Below, piece after piece: positions 1-11,600 of a stretch of DNA of 64,000 nt. Under the pieces are notes generated by a model. It was given only the letters and a program-made list of their open reading frames with translations. It searched no databases and had not been told where the DNA came from. The DNA is taken from the NCBI GenBank assembly GCA_014529385.2, contig CM043971.1, positions 97,184,485 through 97,248,484 of the forward strand. The letters run 5' to 3'. A program made the position numbers and the translations under genes. The stretch comes from Adiantum capillus-veneris. Taxonomy: Eukaryota; Streptophyta; Polypodiopsida; Polypodiales; Pteridaceae. Numbering within the stretch: position 1 is the first letter of the stretch; every line of letters begins with the position of its first letter.

Positions 1-100
1 ATAGCATCCACAATGTCATTTGTGCAGGCATCAACTAGCGTAGCATCAGCAATGGCATATGTGCAGGCATCAACTACCATAGCATCATCAATGGCATATG
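1..100. repeat. 39-bp tandem repeat, about 2.5 copies
   Basis: The motif GTGCAGGCATCAACTA occurs at about 22 and again at about 61, a 39-bp period, with a diverged third unit toward the edge. The period is a multiple of three and on the minus strand it encodes a 13-residue acidic repeat, so it lies inside the open frame described for this stretch. Confidence 0.7.
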
Positions 101-252
101 TGCCAGATTCAACTGTGGTGGGGGTGGGTAATGTACCCTTTTCAAGTTTAGCATGGTCAACATTTGTATTCACATCATCATGCACAACCTGCACATCAAC
201 TGCATTAGGTACATTTGGAAAAAAATCAGCAGTACTAGTAGGTGTGCAGGGA

Positions 253-474
253 TCAACTGTATCAAAAGACTCTTTTTTTTTGCCTATAACCTCCCTGGAA
301 GCTATAGCACCCTCTCTTGGATTCTTCACAAGATAAGACTGAGCCAGTGAACCTACAGACCCCTCAACTGTATCAAAAGACACTTTTTTTTTGCCTGTAA
401 CCCCCCTGGAAGCTGTAGCACCCCTTCTTGGATTCTTCACAGGTTAAGATTGAGCCAGTGAACCTACAGACCCC
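253..474. repeat. 111-bp direct tandem duplication
   Basis: Unit 1 is 253-363 and unit 2 is 364-474. Both start TCAACTGTATCAAAAGAC and end with a CAGACCCC block. The period is 37 codons, so the minus-strand frame is kept. One copy has TAT where the other has TAA (444-446), which shows that the stop arose after the duplication or was repaired in one copy. Confidence 0.85.
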
Positions 475-755
475 TCATCTAGAAACCCTGAAGAGCGAGT
501 GTGTCTCATGCAAGTTCCTCTTTTTTCAGCTTCTTGATTATCTACGACAAGAGAAAGTAGAAACATATTACTAAACATGTACAGAAAATAAATCAAATAG
601 TTTACAACTACTCGATGCAAAGAATTAAGAGACATGTCACTAACACATTCCAACACTTGATTCATCAATGAGCATGGATACAATAGGGGTGCAATGGATT
701 GCACATGCCTTCTAAAGACATCTTCTAATTGCACGAAGTTACAACAAAAACACAC

Positions 756-1177
756 TCATTGCTTTGCATTTGGTTTCTTCCTCTTCCTAAATGAATCAAG
801 AGGTATATCCATTGTGGGACTTCCACCTAAGTTCTTGGGAGTCGATTTCTTGCGCTTTGGTGTTGGCTTCTTCCCCGCTGGAGGGGGTGTTTCTTTCACC
901 GCATCTGCAGCTGCCTCATCTGATGCTTCATCTCTAGTGAGGGAACTTGGTGATGCTTTGACACTCAACGAATAACGTAACAGCCTTCTTGGAGTTAGTT
1001 TTTTCCTAGGTGATTTGAGTGCATAAGACTTTTCCATCAAGATGTCTTCAACTACTCCACGTATTGCACCCCCTACGGCAGACTCCGCTTCAAGGGCTGG
1101 CTGCATCCCTGGGGTAATCAAGCCATTCTTCCTTGTGGAATGCATCGTCTTGTTGGAGCAAGCATGCGATGATTGTT
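756..1177 (-). pseudogene. Gene E, lysine/proline-rich basic exon
   Basis: This is an open frame on the minus strand starting after an acceptor-like TTTGTAG at about 1178. The product is strongly basic, with clusters such as KKPTPKRKKSTPK and RKRKK near the end, typical of nuclear localisation or DNA-binding tails. A methionine is available at 1145, but an internal exon is more likely because cysteine-rich and coiled-coil exons of similar style lie upstream on the same strand. No domain family is recognised. The exon phases proposed upstream do not all agree, so either a small frameshift or a wrong boundary is present. Confidence 0.4.
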
Positions 1178-1250
1178 CTACAAAGTAAGCTATTTACAAA
1201 GTCTCACTTGGAGTATCCCAAAATACACACATAAATACTGATTTTGGTAC

Positions 1251-1332
1251 CTGCCAGTGGCCTGCGTAGAGACTCTCTCTATTTTTGTCCTCAATGATTC
1301 TTGTATACAGGTCTCTGCAATGATGTTTGTAC
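1251..1332 (-). pseudogene. Gene E, short internal exon
   Basis: The stretch is bounded by an acceptor-like TTTGCAG just above 1332 and a donor-like CAG|GTACCA just below 1251, both on the minus strand. Its frame joins in phase with the cysteine-rich exon at 1423-1786. It encodes about 27 residues of likely helical sequence. The only support is the splice signals and the continuity of frame. Confidence 0.3.
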
Positions 1333-1422
1333 CTGCAAATGATTTCATTAAATGCAAGAGTTTAAACTCCCAATGGAAGTGGGTCTGCAGTAGTACTAGT
1401 AAATAATTGACACAGTGACTAC

Positions 1423-1786
1423 CTGCACTTGATTCTTTCATCTCACCAATCATATGCTTAGCTCTAGGTGGAACAGACATGTTGCAATCTAGTGCAACAC
1501 AATAGCCATAGTCCCTACATACATGCGCGAAGCATAGCATATGGTGCACATCGGTGCAAGGCAGGGAGAATACATCCAAGCTTCTGGCATCGAATGGGAA
1601 TCCACATCCTACACAATGGTAGAACTCATTAAGTGCCACCTCTCTAATGCTCTGCTCAAAATCCATAGGAGGAAAAGGCTTCATCAAACCGGCCCCCACA
1701 TTATGTGAAGTCCTCTCCATGGTAACACAAAATTTAAAGTGCTTTGATTCCTGTGCTATGTTGGTCTCTAATTCTGCAAGTAGTGC
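1423..1786 (-). pseudogene. Gene E, cysteine-rich exon with a RING-like Cys/His pattern
   Basis: The exon lies between an acceptor TTTCACAG (just above 1786) and a donor CAG|GTAGTC (just below 1423). The start continues the coiled coil of the preceding exon (ALLAELETNIAQES). It then shows CVGC, a single C, an HHMLC..H cluster, and further cysteines (CRDYGYC, LDC). This ladder of Cys and His resembles a cross-brace zinc-binding module, possibly RING-like, but I cannot match a named family. Function is unknown; zinc binding is inferred from the spacing only. Confidence 0.4.
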
Positions 1787-1960
1787 CTGTGAAACAAAGA
1801 AGACAACACATCTAATGTATGTCTCAATAACCCAAAAAAAGCAGATTGCTCAAAAGAATATGCAGCGTGAATCTTGTCCCTTATTTGCAATACCACATAT
1901 AAGACAAGCACTTACTCTATATGCTATAAACACAAGCTTGATGTGGTATATGATATGCAT

Positions 1961-2700
1961 TGTGCTATATAGCACATAGCACAGTCCAAGTATAATGTGT
2001 TATAAGTGCTACATAGAGTATGCACTGTAGATCATAGCAGAGAGACTTTTTAAAATACCAGATATAGCCCAAACATTTTCTCTATATGCTATATAGCACA
2101 AGCTTGTTGGGTATATGATATGCAATGGGCTATATGAGACATAGCACATAGCATATAGCACAAATATTGTGCTATGTAGCACATAACACAATTAGAGATG
2201 GTGCTATGTAGCACATAGCAAGAATAGAGATTGTGTTATATAGCACAATTCACTATTCCACACACTCCAGGGCTATATTGTGAACATATAACACACAAAA
2301 TGTGCTATTTAGCACATAGCAATTAAAAAGATTATGCTATGTAGCACATATCAATATTTAACACACACTTCAGGGCTATACTATGAGCATATAGCATACA
2401 GGTTATGCTATATAGCACATATTACACATGTCCTTTGTGCTATGTATCACATAGCACATAACCACACAGAGCACATAGCATAGAATCACACACATTCCAA
2501 ATAGATGAGGGTACTATTGTGAACATGTTGCACCTAGATTGAACTATAAAGCACATAGCACATAACCACACATGGCACATAGCATATAACCACCTACTCC
2601 ATGAAGATGATGGCTATGTTGTGACCATATAGCACATATTTTGTGCTATATAGCACATAGCAAAAATAGAATATGCTCATACAGTACATAACCATACAAT
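1961..2700. repeat. Palindrome-rich degenerate array (TGTGCTATATAGCACA family)
   Basis: The core 16-mer TGTGCTATATAGCACA equals its own reverse complement. It occurs exactly at 1961-1976 and 2642-2657. Close variants such as GTGCTATGTAGCACA occur near 2169, 2201, 2232, 2308, 2335, 2403 and 2437. Between them lie many copies of CATAGCACATA-like words. The array sits in what would be an intron of gene E, between the exons at 1423-1786 and 2784-3359. No gene is visible here. Confidence 0.75.
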
Positions 2701-2783
2701 CCAAAACACTCTAATCACATAACCACATGGAAGTGAACCACATACTCCAAAACAAAGTGAAGCACATGTAGGAGGGTATGCAC

Positions 2784-3359
2784 CTTTGCTTTAGCCACAT
2801 TGGCTTCTAGTTCAGCAACGTTGTCTTTAGTAGTACTCGAGAACTATCCAATCAAATCAATCAGGCGTTGTCGAGCTACAGGGTCTTGCACGCAATCAAT
2901 CTCCATTTGCAACTTTATGGCCAAAGTGTTTGAGCTTTGAGCATCCTCAGCCCTATGCAATTCTCTGACTTGATCCTCTACCTGCTTCTTTGCACCCTCT
3001 AATCTTGACTTATAGTCTTGCAATCTGTCCTCTGCAATATTCTTCATTTCTGCAAGTGCCCTGCTACCCTCCTCTACCAATTGTACCAGGCATCCTCCTG
3101 TATGCATGCTTGACAATGGTACATACGTACCTTCTGTTTTCAATGATGATCTGGTAGAGACAGCAGTGGTTTTGGAACCTCTCCCTCTTCCACTCATCTG
3201 CTCTTCCCACCTCTTGATCTTGTTTTGCAAGTTGTGTCTTTCTTCTGAGGCTCTCATTGCCCTCTCTGCAAAGATAGCCCAAGAAATTTGATGTTTGCCA
3301 GATTCACTGCAGTTTTCCAATGCAAAGGCCTTTGCAAATTGAGTCCCTACTTCATACAT
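2784..3359 (-). pseudogene. Gene E, coiled-coil exon, cut by Gypsy-1
   Basis: On the minus strand the frame begins at the Gypsy-1 junction (3359) and continues the frame of 17785-18096. It encodes a predominantly helical, charged sequence with heptad-like stretches (KNIAEDRLQDYKSRLEGAKK), so a coiled coil is likely. A TAG interrupts it at about 2844. The frame then goes on through TTKDNVAELEANVAKAK to a donor-like AAAG|GTGCAT at 2783. The next exon resumes with a very similar heptad sequence, which supports the splice. Function is unknown. The first 30 residues of the longest naive frame here come from the LTR, not the gene. Confidence 0.55.
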
Positions 3360-4192
3360 TGATGGGGGCTTTTTACAAGCAAGTCTCCCACACCCCTCTT
3401 CTCTCATCCCCACCCCATGAAAACCCCCTCTTAGGGAGGGAGTGATAAAAGGCATTGGAAAAAGTAAGAAAAAAATAAAGTATGATTATGTAAATATATA
3501 AGAAAGGTAAAATAGGCCACCTCATGCCTGCGGGGTAGCCCATCCCCACCTTGCCTCCTTTTTCTTCATTGTTGCCCCGCCGGGTGTCCCTTTTCCTCTC
3601 CTCCACTCAAAATGTCAACCCCCTCTCTCTTCCCCTTGTCCTTTCTCCTTTCTCTCTCCCCTCAAGCTACCCCACCTCTCACCAATAATGTATTATAACT
3701 CACCAATAATGCACCCTAACTCACATGCAACTTACCCTATCTTCCAAAATAATATACCCCACCCCCTCTTTCTCTCTCCTATCATATCCCATGACCCAAA
3801 TACCCCCCTCTCTCTCTAAAGGGCGCCATGTCTCTTGTCTTGTAGCTAAATAACCTCCCCCACACTCACACACACTCAGTTTCACTGAAAAAGGTGCCCA
3901 CAGACCCATCCCCACCCGGTGGTTACCTGATTTTTCTTGTGTTCACACACATCTACACACAGATTCACCTCTGAACACACTCCCCTCTCTCCCCTCTTGT
4001 AATTACTTTAGTCTCCATGTCACCTCTCTCTTTTTTTCATCAACCCATCTCTCTCTCTTAGTCTCTCTCTCATGAGACTGCTGTTCTGGCACATATACAC
4101 ACAGCCAGACAAGTGGGGCCCACAGTCACATGGCCTATGTAGATAATGATTTCTTCATTTCTAAATTCTAGACTTTCTCCCCCCTCCTCCCC

Positions 4193-4200
4193 TATATAAA
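4193..4200 (+). promoter_or_regulatory. TATA box of Gypsy-1 5' LTR
   Basis: TATATAAA lies in a pyrimidine-rich context, about 830 bases into the LTR, with the same word in the 3' LTR at about 17034. It marks the probable U3/R boundary region; transcription would start some 30 bases downstream. Confidence 0.6.
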
Positions 4201-4508
4201 GAGGGGTCACCATCACACTAAGGACACACACACACCATCACCAAAGAGTACACTATGCACTGTGTGTGCCTAGTGCACACACACACACACCCACACCATC
4301 ACCATCACCGCAATCACCATGCTCGTCTTGAGCATGACCTCTACACCCTTGGGCTATGGAAGATGAAGGGAAACTAAATGAAGGATGATGGCCATAACCC
4401 TCGTGCGAGTCTTCGCCATCAACTCCCACCTATCCGCCATGTGCTCTACCACGCTCTCCCTTCTCATTCCCCTACCCTATGCTCCCCATTTCATCGCCTT
4501 ATTCTCTA

Positions 4509-4514
4509 AATAAA
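4509..4514 (+). promoter_or_regulatory. Polyadenylation signal in Gypsy-1 LTR
   Basis: AATAAA sits about 310 bases after the TATA box and is followed by a T/G-rich stretch, as expected at the end of R. The same signal is present in the 3' LTR near 17346, where it would act. Confidence 0.5.
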
Positions 4515-4672
4515 GGTTGAGGTTTTGTGAGTATGTTTTCTTGCAATGTTTTGCCCATGTGAGGTGTGCGGAATCGCTACCCAGTCTTGTGTTTGGAGTG
4601 AGCTTGTGTATGTGTGAAGGGTGTGCGGATTCGCCATCCTTTTGTGGTGCCTAAGTACTAAGCTGCTATACC

Positions 4673-4676
<4 letters not shown>

Positions 4677-4729
<53 letters not shown>

Positions 4730-4733
4730 TCTC
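4677..4733. repeat. (CT)n microsatellite inside the LTR
   Basis: A nearly pure CT tract with one A interruption. The matching site in the 3' LTR (17519-17571) is shorter and differently interrupted, so the tract has changed length since insertion. Confidence 0.9.
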
Positions 4734-4949
4734 ACTTGATCTTGTTCCCTTTCCTCTTCATCATTACTCCCAAGCATCCATCTCTCTTGGATGAAAACTT
4801 TGTTATGGTGGTGTGTTGTTTGCGTCCTAGCCGCTGAAGCTAGGTGGTGCCCCCCTGTTTGCTTTACCATGACAGGCTCGAGGCGTGCCATTCGGTCCCC
4901 GGTGTTTTAGAGGCCGTCGGGGTTCGGGGTTCTCTTTGATCCCGTCATT

Positions 4950-4969
4950 TGGTGCCCCCACTGAGGATC
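4950..4969 (+). promoter_or_regulatory. Gypsy-1 primer binding site
   Basis: TGGTGCCCCCACTGAGGATC begins two bases after the LTR end. The TGGTGCC start and GGATC end match the general form of plant gypsy primer sites, which pair with the 3' end of a tRNA. I do not assign the tRNA. Confidence 0.65.
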
Positions 4970-5807
4970 TTTTTATGAAACCCTTCAGTTTACAAGACTG
5001 AAACCCCTAAACTATTATGAATGGATGAATGGCTAGCAAGATTTGCTAATTGGACGACAGAAGAAGAAGATCTCCAAGCACAACTAGACGAACTCCGCAT
5101 CTCCATCGAAGCTCGAGTGCCAGGTGTAACGGTAATCGATTTGCAGTGGGAGAGTCAACCAACACGCCAAACCTAGTGGATATACATAGGCCAAGTGCCA
5201 AGAAGAAGAAGAAGGAGAAGGTCGAAACCATGTCCGCAACCTACAACCAACCCACAACAACAAAATGGAAGGAGCTCTACACAATAGAGAATCAACACTA
5301 TTCTACTTTGAGAATCGGGTAACTCAAGTCACCGAGGTAATTATCACAGTCAGTTTTCAAGTCGCACCTGATGCTGCAGCACAGATAACGGAATCATTGG
5401 CTCACACTCTCACTAGAGAAACTAGGGATCTACTGAGTTTGTTTCAGGAAAGAACACCACCCTCTCCCACAAGCTTGGACAGTGACTAAGCACCTCTAAG
5501 CTTCACATGAATCAGTACAACCTACCTCAAGACAGATCACACATACCAACACGTTTACGCTCAATCAAGGTAATACTGGATTTGAAGGCTCACTACCAGC
5601 ACGTCATTGACACCATGCTGGGTGGGGAGCGATTTTTTGAGGTTCTGGCATTAGATCAACCATTTGTCCTACCTTTGGTACAAGGCAATGTACCGTTTGA
5701 AGTTTTAATCTATGTCCTAGTATAAGAGGGTATACACGCCTCCTTGTAAAGAAGAAAAAACTTTTGCAAGTTAAGCAGTGTGTCTTTCTAGCTCTCTCTC
5801 AGTAATC
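4970..5807 (+). other. Gypsy-1 untranslated leader
   Basis: This is the stretch between the primer site and the gag start. Short frames occur in all phases but none resembles a known protein. It presumably carries packaging and dimerisation signals that I cannot read. Confidence 0.5.
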
Positions 5808-7511
5808 ATGGCAAGTGTAGCATTTCCAACATTTAAAGGAAAGAAGGGGGAGGATTTGGTAACAGACTTCCTAGATGACTTTGAAGTAGCATGTGTAGTG
5901 AGCAACAAAGATATGGATGAATCCCGGGTTAGAATCTTTAAGCATCTCATGAAGCTAGAAGCTAGATCATGGTACAATGCACTTCCACAAGCAACCAAGG
6001 ATGACTAGGAACCCTTAAAAACCGCTTTTAAGAGGCGCTTTGGGGGAGGTACCACTTCAGAAAAGTTGTGGGACAAGTTGAGAGACTTGAAGCAGGAGGG
6101 TCTTTTAGAATATGCCACGTATGAGTCCAAATTTGTGGATCTGTGGGAACAGTGGGTTGAGTCACTGGCAAGGGGGGAAGCTGCACCCGATTTTCTAAAA
6201 AAAGATCGGTTCACGCATGGCTTATGGCCGCTTCTCAAGGAGAAGGTGAAAGGTAGATTCCCGGCTACGTACGAGTTAGTCGTTGAGATTGCTCGCCTTA
6301 AGGACAAGAAGCTGCGAATGAAAGCCAAAGAAACCGAGTCAACAGAAACAACAACATCACGTCGACCAGCAACTACGACAACCACCATTCCACCACCACC
6401 ACCAGCTCTTGGGGTAAGAGATGACCAACAAGATATGTTGGCCCATATTACTGACCAACTGCAAAATTTGTCTGTCCACTTAATACAGCAAGGGAGGAGT
6501 CAAGAAAGAGATCAAGACCCTGGAAGAGCACGACGACAAAACAGGGAGTATCATTGCTACAACTGCGGAGAAGATGGTCACGGTATGTACTATTGTCCCA
6601 AACCACGACAAAACTATAATAGAGGAGGTAGGAGGAACCAATTGTCACCCCCTAGAGAAAGAACACCCCCACCCCGAGCACCACCCCCACCAACACAAAT
6701 TCTACCTCCACCCCAGACACCACTACAAGCATCCATCCCACCTCTTCCACCAGCCCCACCACCTGATCGCCCTGTAAACATCATAAGGCTAGAAGAGAAA
6801 GGAAAATCCATAGTAGTGGATCCACCCAGAGCAAAGGAGAGGAACAAGGGTAAGGAGAAGGTAACCTTTTTAGAACCACTTGAAGCCATGACTGTGAAAA
6901 GAGCTAGGAGGGAGAAAGCTACACAATCAGATGATGAGAGAAGCATGAGAGGAGAAACTAGCAAGAGGCCATCCAGGCCACGACGGAAATTGGGCATCAC
7001 CGACTTCCAGCTAGGGGAAAGTTCTAAGCCCTACGATCCAACATTGGATGTGGGAGAGCAAGGACCGAAGATTACATGGCCACAGCTGCTACATCTTGCA
7101 CCAAAAGTAAGGCGACAATGGTCTAAAATGGTAAGTACAAGACGCTCCAAAACAAAGGTAGCCGGAGCAATTTCGAGATGCAACATGGATGCAATCCTTC
7201 CAATTGTCGACGTAAACATAAAAGGAAAGAGGGTTGGAAACACCTACATTGATGGAGGTGCACAAATCTGTGTAATGAGCGAAGCTATCATGCTTCGATT
7301 AGGGCTCGAGGTTGACAGGCCTTCTCCATGCAAGGCAAAGATGGCAAACAACGCAAAAGTAAAGTGTGTGGGTGTGGTAAGTGCCGTGAAAATCAAAGCT
7401 TTCAACACTGAGGTAGAGGTAGATGTTTTTGTGATGCCTACTAAGGGGGAGGGCTATCCACTAATTTTGGGAAGGCCATGGTTGATGGCCATGAAGGCAA
7501 AACAGGACTGA
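5808..7511 (+). pseudogene. gag: Gypsy-1 gag-protease (one internal stop)
   Basis: The frame starts at ATG 5808 (MASVAFPTFKGKKGEDL) and runs to TGA 7509-7511, with one TAG at 6006-6008. The first 170 residues resemble the Retrotrans_gag capsid domain (SWYNAL, then FKRRFG and a YESKFVDLWEQW block). A CCHC knuckle follows (CYNCGEDGHGMYYC, near 6555-6595), then a proline-rich linker. The end is an aspartic protease with YIDGGAQICVM as the active site and LILGRPWL as the C-terminal strand. The active site is DGGA rather than the usual D-S/T-G-A, as in Tat-like elements. Capsid formation and polyprotein cleavage are the expected roles. Confidence 0.85.
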
Positions 7512-7529
7512 GGTACTGGCCTTCTACGC

Positions 7530-8028
7530 ATGACCGGTAAGAAAGGGGAGACAATCTACTACGACATGAGGATTGGCAAGCAGAAGCAAATGAATCTGGA
7601 AACATCGGTAGATGAAACCACTAGCGAATCTTCCAGTTCTGAGGAGGAGACCACATCCACCGATGAAAGTGACAGTTCCATTGATGTGATGGGTATCATT
7701 ATGAAGGATCCACAAAGGGTAAGCACAACTGGTGATCCATCACCAAAAGGGCAACCCAATGAAGAGGAGAGCAAATCACCTGGCCTAGGAGTAAGTAGGT
7801 TGAAGGGTATGTTGTCTACGGAATTAACACTTGAGGAGAAAGATAGTTTTTTGCAAATGTTGATGGGATTTCCTAACCTGTTCATTGACAACTATGAAAG
7901 AATCACAGGCATTACAGTGGTGGAACATCATATTAAGCTGATGGAAGGGGTAAAACCAGTTGTGCAAAAGCTACGACAACTGGGGGTCATACAAGAAAAG
8001 GCACTCTTGGCCGAGGTAAGGAAATTGC
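7530..8028 (+). pseudogene. pol: Gypsy-1 pol, N-terminal part, cut by Copia-1
   Basis: The frame encodes a Ser/Glu-rich acidic linker and then the lead-in to the reverse transcriptase (FPNLFIDNYERITGI, HHIKLMEGVKPV, EVRKLL). The Copia-1 LTR starts at 8029, so the last residues of the naive frame come from that LTR. The same linker and lead-in are seen in Gypsy-2. A start at 7530 is notional; this is probably a part of the gag-pol polyprotein after a frameshift or stop. Confidence 0.8.
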
Positions 8029-8350
8029 TGTTGAGATGTCGAGCTCTACACCTTGAGCTGGCATCCACTACGGGTCTTGGCCGCTTACGGCATTTACTCA
8101 CTGGCGCGTTAGGTGACCGACACGGAGGATCTCTGCCAGTGATTCTACAGCTGGACTACACTTATAGTGCCAGCCTAGTACGCTTCTAGCGAGTTCACAC
8201 TTAGTGACCGCATGTACATATGTGCTACTTTTCAGCTTTAGCACTTAGTCATTTTGTACTCTCTTTTCTGTGAAGAAGAAGAAGAAGCTTTCCATCTCTG
8301 TGTGCTTTGTGCTTGTCTTGTGTAGCTCTCTTGCATCCTCTTTCTTTACA
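8029..8350 (+). repeat. Copia-1 5' LTR
   Basis: 322 bp, TG...CA ends, repeated at 12930-13251 with one visible difference. It is preceded by ATTGC. Confidence 0.95.
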
Positions 8351-8362
8351 TGGTATCAGAGC
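8351..8362 (+). promoter_or_regulatory. Copia-1 primer binding site
   Basis: TGGTATCAGAGC follows the LTR directly. This is the classic plant copia site complementary to initiator methionine tRNA. Confidence 0.9.
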
Positions 8363-8601
8363 CTGGTGCAGGCAAGAGAGGCTAAGAGAGCAAGAGCATC
8401 ACCATCCCTTCGTTCGCACAAGTTTCTGAACAGGTCTCCAAAGTGCAGTATACAGAGATTTACTGTACAAGTACAGTGGTTGTGAAACGCTTGATTGTGG
8501 ACACTCGTTGAGTGTAGAAAGCGTTACAGGAACCACGATAGCAGGTTTAGCAGATTTGCAGGTTTTTGCAAATTGCAGCTATTTTGTCTTAGTGCTTCAA
8601 G

Positions 8602-11600
8602 ATGTCTGACGGTTTCAGTCAGATTGTTACTGAGAAGCTTGAGAAAAATAACTACCCTGCATGGAAGTTCAGAATAACAAATTTCCTAAAAGGAAAAGGT
8701 TATTGGGACTATGTAGAAGGAGACAATGAAAAGGAACCAGAGATTCCCGAGGCAAATGCTACAGCAGAACAAAGGAAATCTTTGAGGGACTGGCAACAAG
8801 GCCAGAGCAAAGTGATGTATTGGCTTTCTATGAGCATCACAGATGGCATGATGGGCTATCTACAGGATGCTGAAACCCCCGCCATTGCATGGAAAAACTT
8901 AGGCAGAGTGTTCGAGGTGAACACCAAGGCCAAGAAGCTTCAACTAAAGTCGGAGCTAAATCAAGTTAAGAGGAACAACCTCTCCATCAATGATTATGCT
9001 TTGAAGATCAAGAGTATCATTGAGGCTCTTGGATCTATTAAAGTCTCAGTGGAAGACGATGACATTGTCCGTGCATGCTTGGATGGTCTAGGAGATGAGT
9101 ATGTACATTTTAGGTCTTCCATGAATACAAGAGACGACATCCCCGTGTTCCAAGATTTGATTTCTATGCTTATTATTGAGGAGAAGAACCTTGACACATC
9201 TTCTTCTCATGGCAGAAATAATTCTGAACAGGACTTCTATTCTAACTCCAATAGAGGTAGAGGTAGAGGTAGAGGTCGTGGTCGAGGCCCAAGGGGTTGC
9301 AGGGGCCAATTTCTGGAAGGTCAATCAAATCAAAACAATACAGGTGGCAGGGGAAATCAGTCTCAAGGCAAGGGCAGTCAAAGAGGTCGTGGTGCAGGAT
9401 CAAGCAGGCAGCAACATACTCCAGATAGTAGAGAATGTTGGACTTGTGGTGAAAGAGGTCACATGTCACGTGACTGTCCAAAGGGAAAAGCAAGTAGAAA
9501 GAGAGAACAAGGCAACTATGCATCTACTAGCAGAGATGCAGATGACAGCAAAAACGAGCGCATGTTTGTTATGCAGCATGTAATGAATACAATGACTGCA
9601 GAGAATTCCACCCAAGATGATGTTTGGTATGTGGATTCAGGTGCCTCTAATCACATGACATCTCGTGGAGAGTGGTTTAGAGATATGCGCAAACCAGATG
9701 TGTCAGGCTATGTGCAGACAGGAGATGACACAGCTCACCCCATTGCTCATGTAGGGGACATACCTCTAAATACGAAGAGTGGGAAATCAAAGTACTTAGC
9801 AGATGTACTTCATGTCCCAAACATTACAAAGAATCTTGTTTCTGTTGGACAAATGGTTGAGCAGGGTTTACAGGTTCGCTTCAATCCAAATGGCTGTTAT
9901 GTAGAAGATTTCCAGAATGGCTGTAAGCTGATCACAGAGGGCAAATGTGTGGGCAGAATGTTTACGCTGAATGTAGACATGCCTGAGGTAAAAGCTGCAT
10001 TATTTGCACAGGGCATAGGTGTTGTGGCTGATGTTGACATTTGGCACAAACGCATTGGCCATGTCAATGAGCAGAGATTGCGCAGCATGCAATCAAAACA
10101 GATTGTAAAAGGTTTGCCCAAATTCAAGGTGGATGGTATGCATAAAGTGTGTGCAGCATGACAGTTTGGAAAACAGTCAAAGGGCTCATTTCCACATGAG
10201 CGCAATGTATGTAAAAGGCCACTTGAGGTGGTGCACACAGATGTTTGGGGTCCAACCGATACTGCAAGTATACATGGTTGCAGGTATTATGTCTCTTTCA
10301 TTGATGACCATACAAGGAAAGTATGGGTCTACTTCATGCGTAACAAAAGTGAAGTGTTTGGTCACTTTCAAGACTTCAAAGTCATGATTGAGAAGGAGAC
10401 AGATATGCAAATCAAGACATTGAGGTTAGATGGAGGGGGAGAGTACTTCTCCAATGATTTTTCAGATTTTCTGCGAATGCATGGTATACACAGGCAGTTT
10501 ACATGCAGATATACTCCACAGCAGAATGGGGTCGTAGAAAGGAAAAACAGGCACATTGCAGAGGTTGCACGTGCATTGATGAATGAGAAGAACATGCCTC
10601 ATCATTTCTGGGCTGAAGCTATAAATACAGCTGTGTACATTATGAACAGGACACCTACAGCTGCGGTGCATGATGTAACACCTGAGGAAAAGTTTACAGG
10701 TACAAAGCCTGATTTGGCTCACTTGAAAGTGTTTGGCTGCATAGCTTACGTGCATGTACCAGATGAGTTGCGTAGGAAATTGGATCCTAAAGCAGAGAAA
10801 TGTATTCTTGTGGGATATTCCCTTGAACAAAAGGGGTACAGGTGCTACAATCCTACTACACGAGAATTACGAGTGAGCAGAGATGTAATCTTTGATGAGA
10901 TGAGCAGCTGGTACAGTAATGCACATGGCACTATTGGGGCTGATGTAAAAGATGATGTGGTTGTACAAAATGTGAGGCCACAGTCACAGGTTTTGAGTGG
11001 ACCACAAGAGTCCTCTTCTCGTGGCTCTGTTGAGAAACCATGGAATGGTAGACTACGTACGCAAGTTACTCCACCAACGGGTACAGGGAATGTATCACGA
11101 AAAGGAAAGGAAAAGGTTGATGAATCTCCCTTTATGGCTGATGCATCATCAGGTTTTTCACATGTAGACATGGATTCAGATGGTTCTGAACAAAGTCTTG
11201 ATGAGAAATTTGGAATTCCGACTGTCAGGACACCTGGTGTAAGGAAAGTACAAGAAGATGCTAGAGGGCAAAGGAGTGACCCAGGACCGCGCAGATCTAA
11301 TAGAGTCAGAAATCCAGTTGAGAAATTGACTTATGATGGGTATCTAGCGCATCACCAAGCCTACATGGCTAAGGTGATACAGGATGTGGAGCCCACATGT
11401 TTTGAGGATGCAGTTGGAAATGTGCATTGGGATGATGCAATGAATGAAGAGATGGCTGCATTGGAAGCAAACAACACATGGGAGTTGGTGCCATTGCCAA
11501 GTGGCAAGAAAGCTATTGGCTGTAAATGGGTGTATAAAACCAAGCATAAGGCTAATTGTAACATTGAGCGTCACAAGGCAAGGTTGGTCGCAAAGGGTTA

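Larger units (their letters stand above)
1..533 (-). pseudogene. Gene E, distal acidic repeat exon (partial, runs off the left edge)
   Basis: On the minus strand one reading frame runs from an apparent acceptor site near 533 to the window edge, broken by a single TAA at 444-446. The product is acidic and built of repeats: a 37-residue duplicated block (plus-strand 253-474), then a 13-residue repeat near the edge (plus-strand 1-100). It follows the lysine-rich exon at 756-1177 and is probably the same gene. I recognise no domain. The TAA falls where the sister repeat has TAT (Tyr), so it is probably a point mutation. A low-complexity transposon-borne protein is equally possible. Confidence 0.4.
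3360..4947 (+). repeat. Gypsy-1 5' LTR
   Basis: Starts TGATGGGGGC, ends GATCCCGTCA, and is matched along its length by 16202-17780. It contains a TATA box, a polyadenylation signal and a CT microsatellite. No gene lies in it; the long open frames seen on either strand are compositional. Confidence 0.93.

Noticed and set aside
2844-3455. A separate 203-residue minus-strand protein starting in the LTR
   Set aside because: Its first 30 or so residues come from the Gypsy-1 LTR; the real frame continues from 17785-18096 across the insertion.
6005-7000. Minus-strand frames opposite Gypsy-1 gag
   Set aside because: They mirror the plus-strand gag, including its proline-rich linker, and have no features of their own.
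8351-8362. tRNA gene fragment
   Set aside because: The sequence is only the primer binding site complementary to a tRNA end; no cloverleaf can be formed around it.
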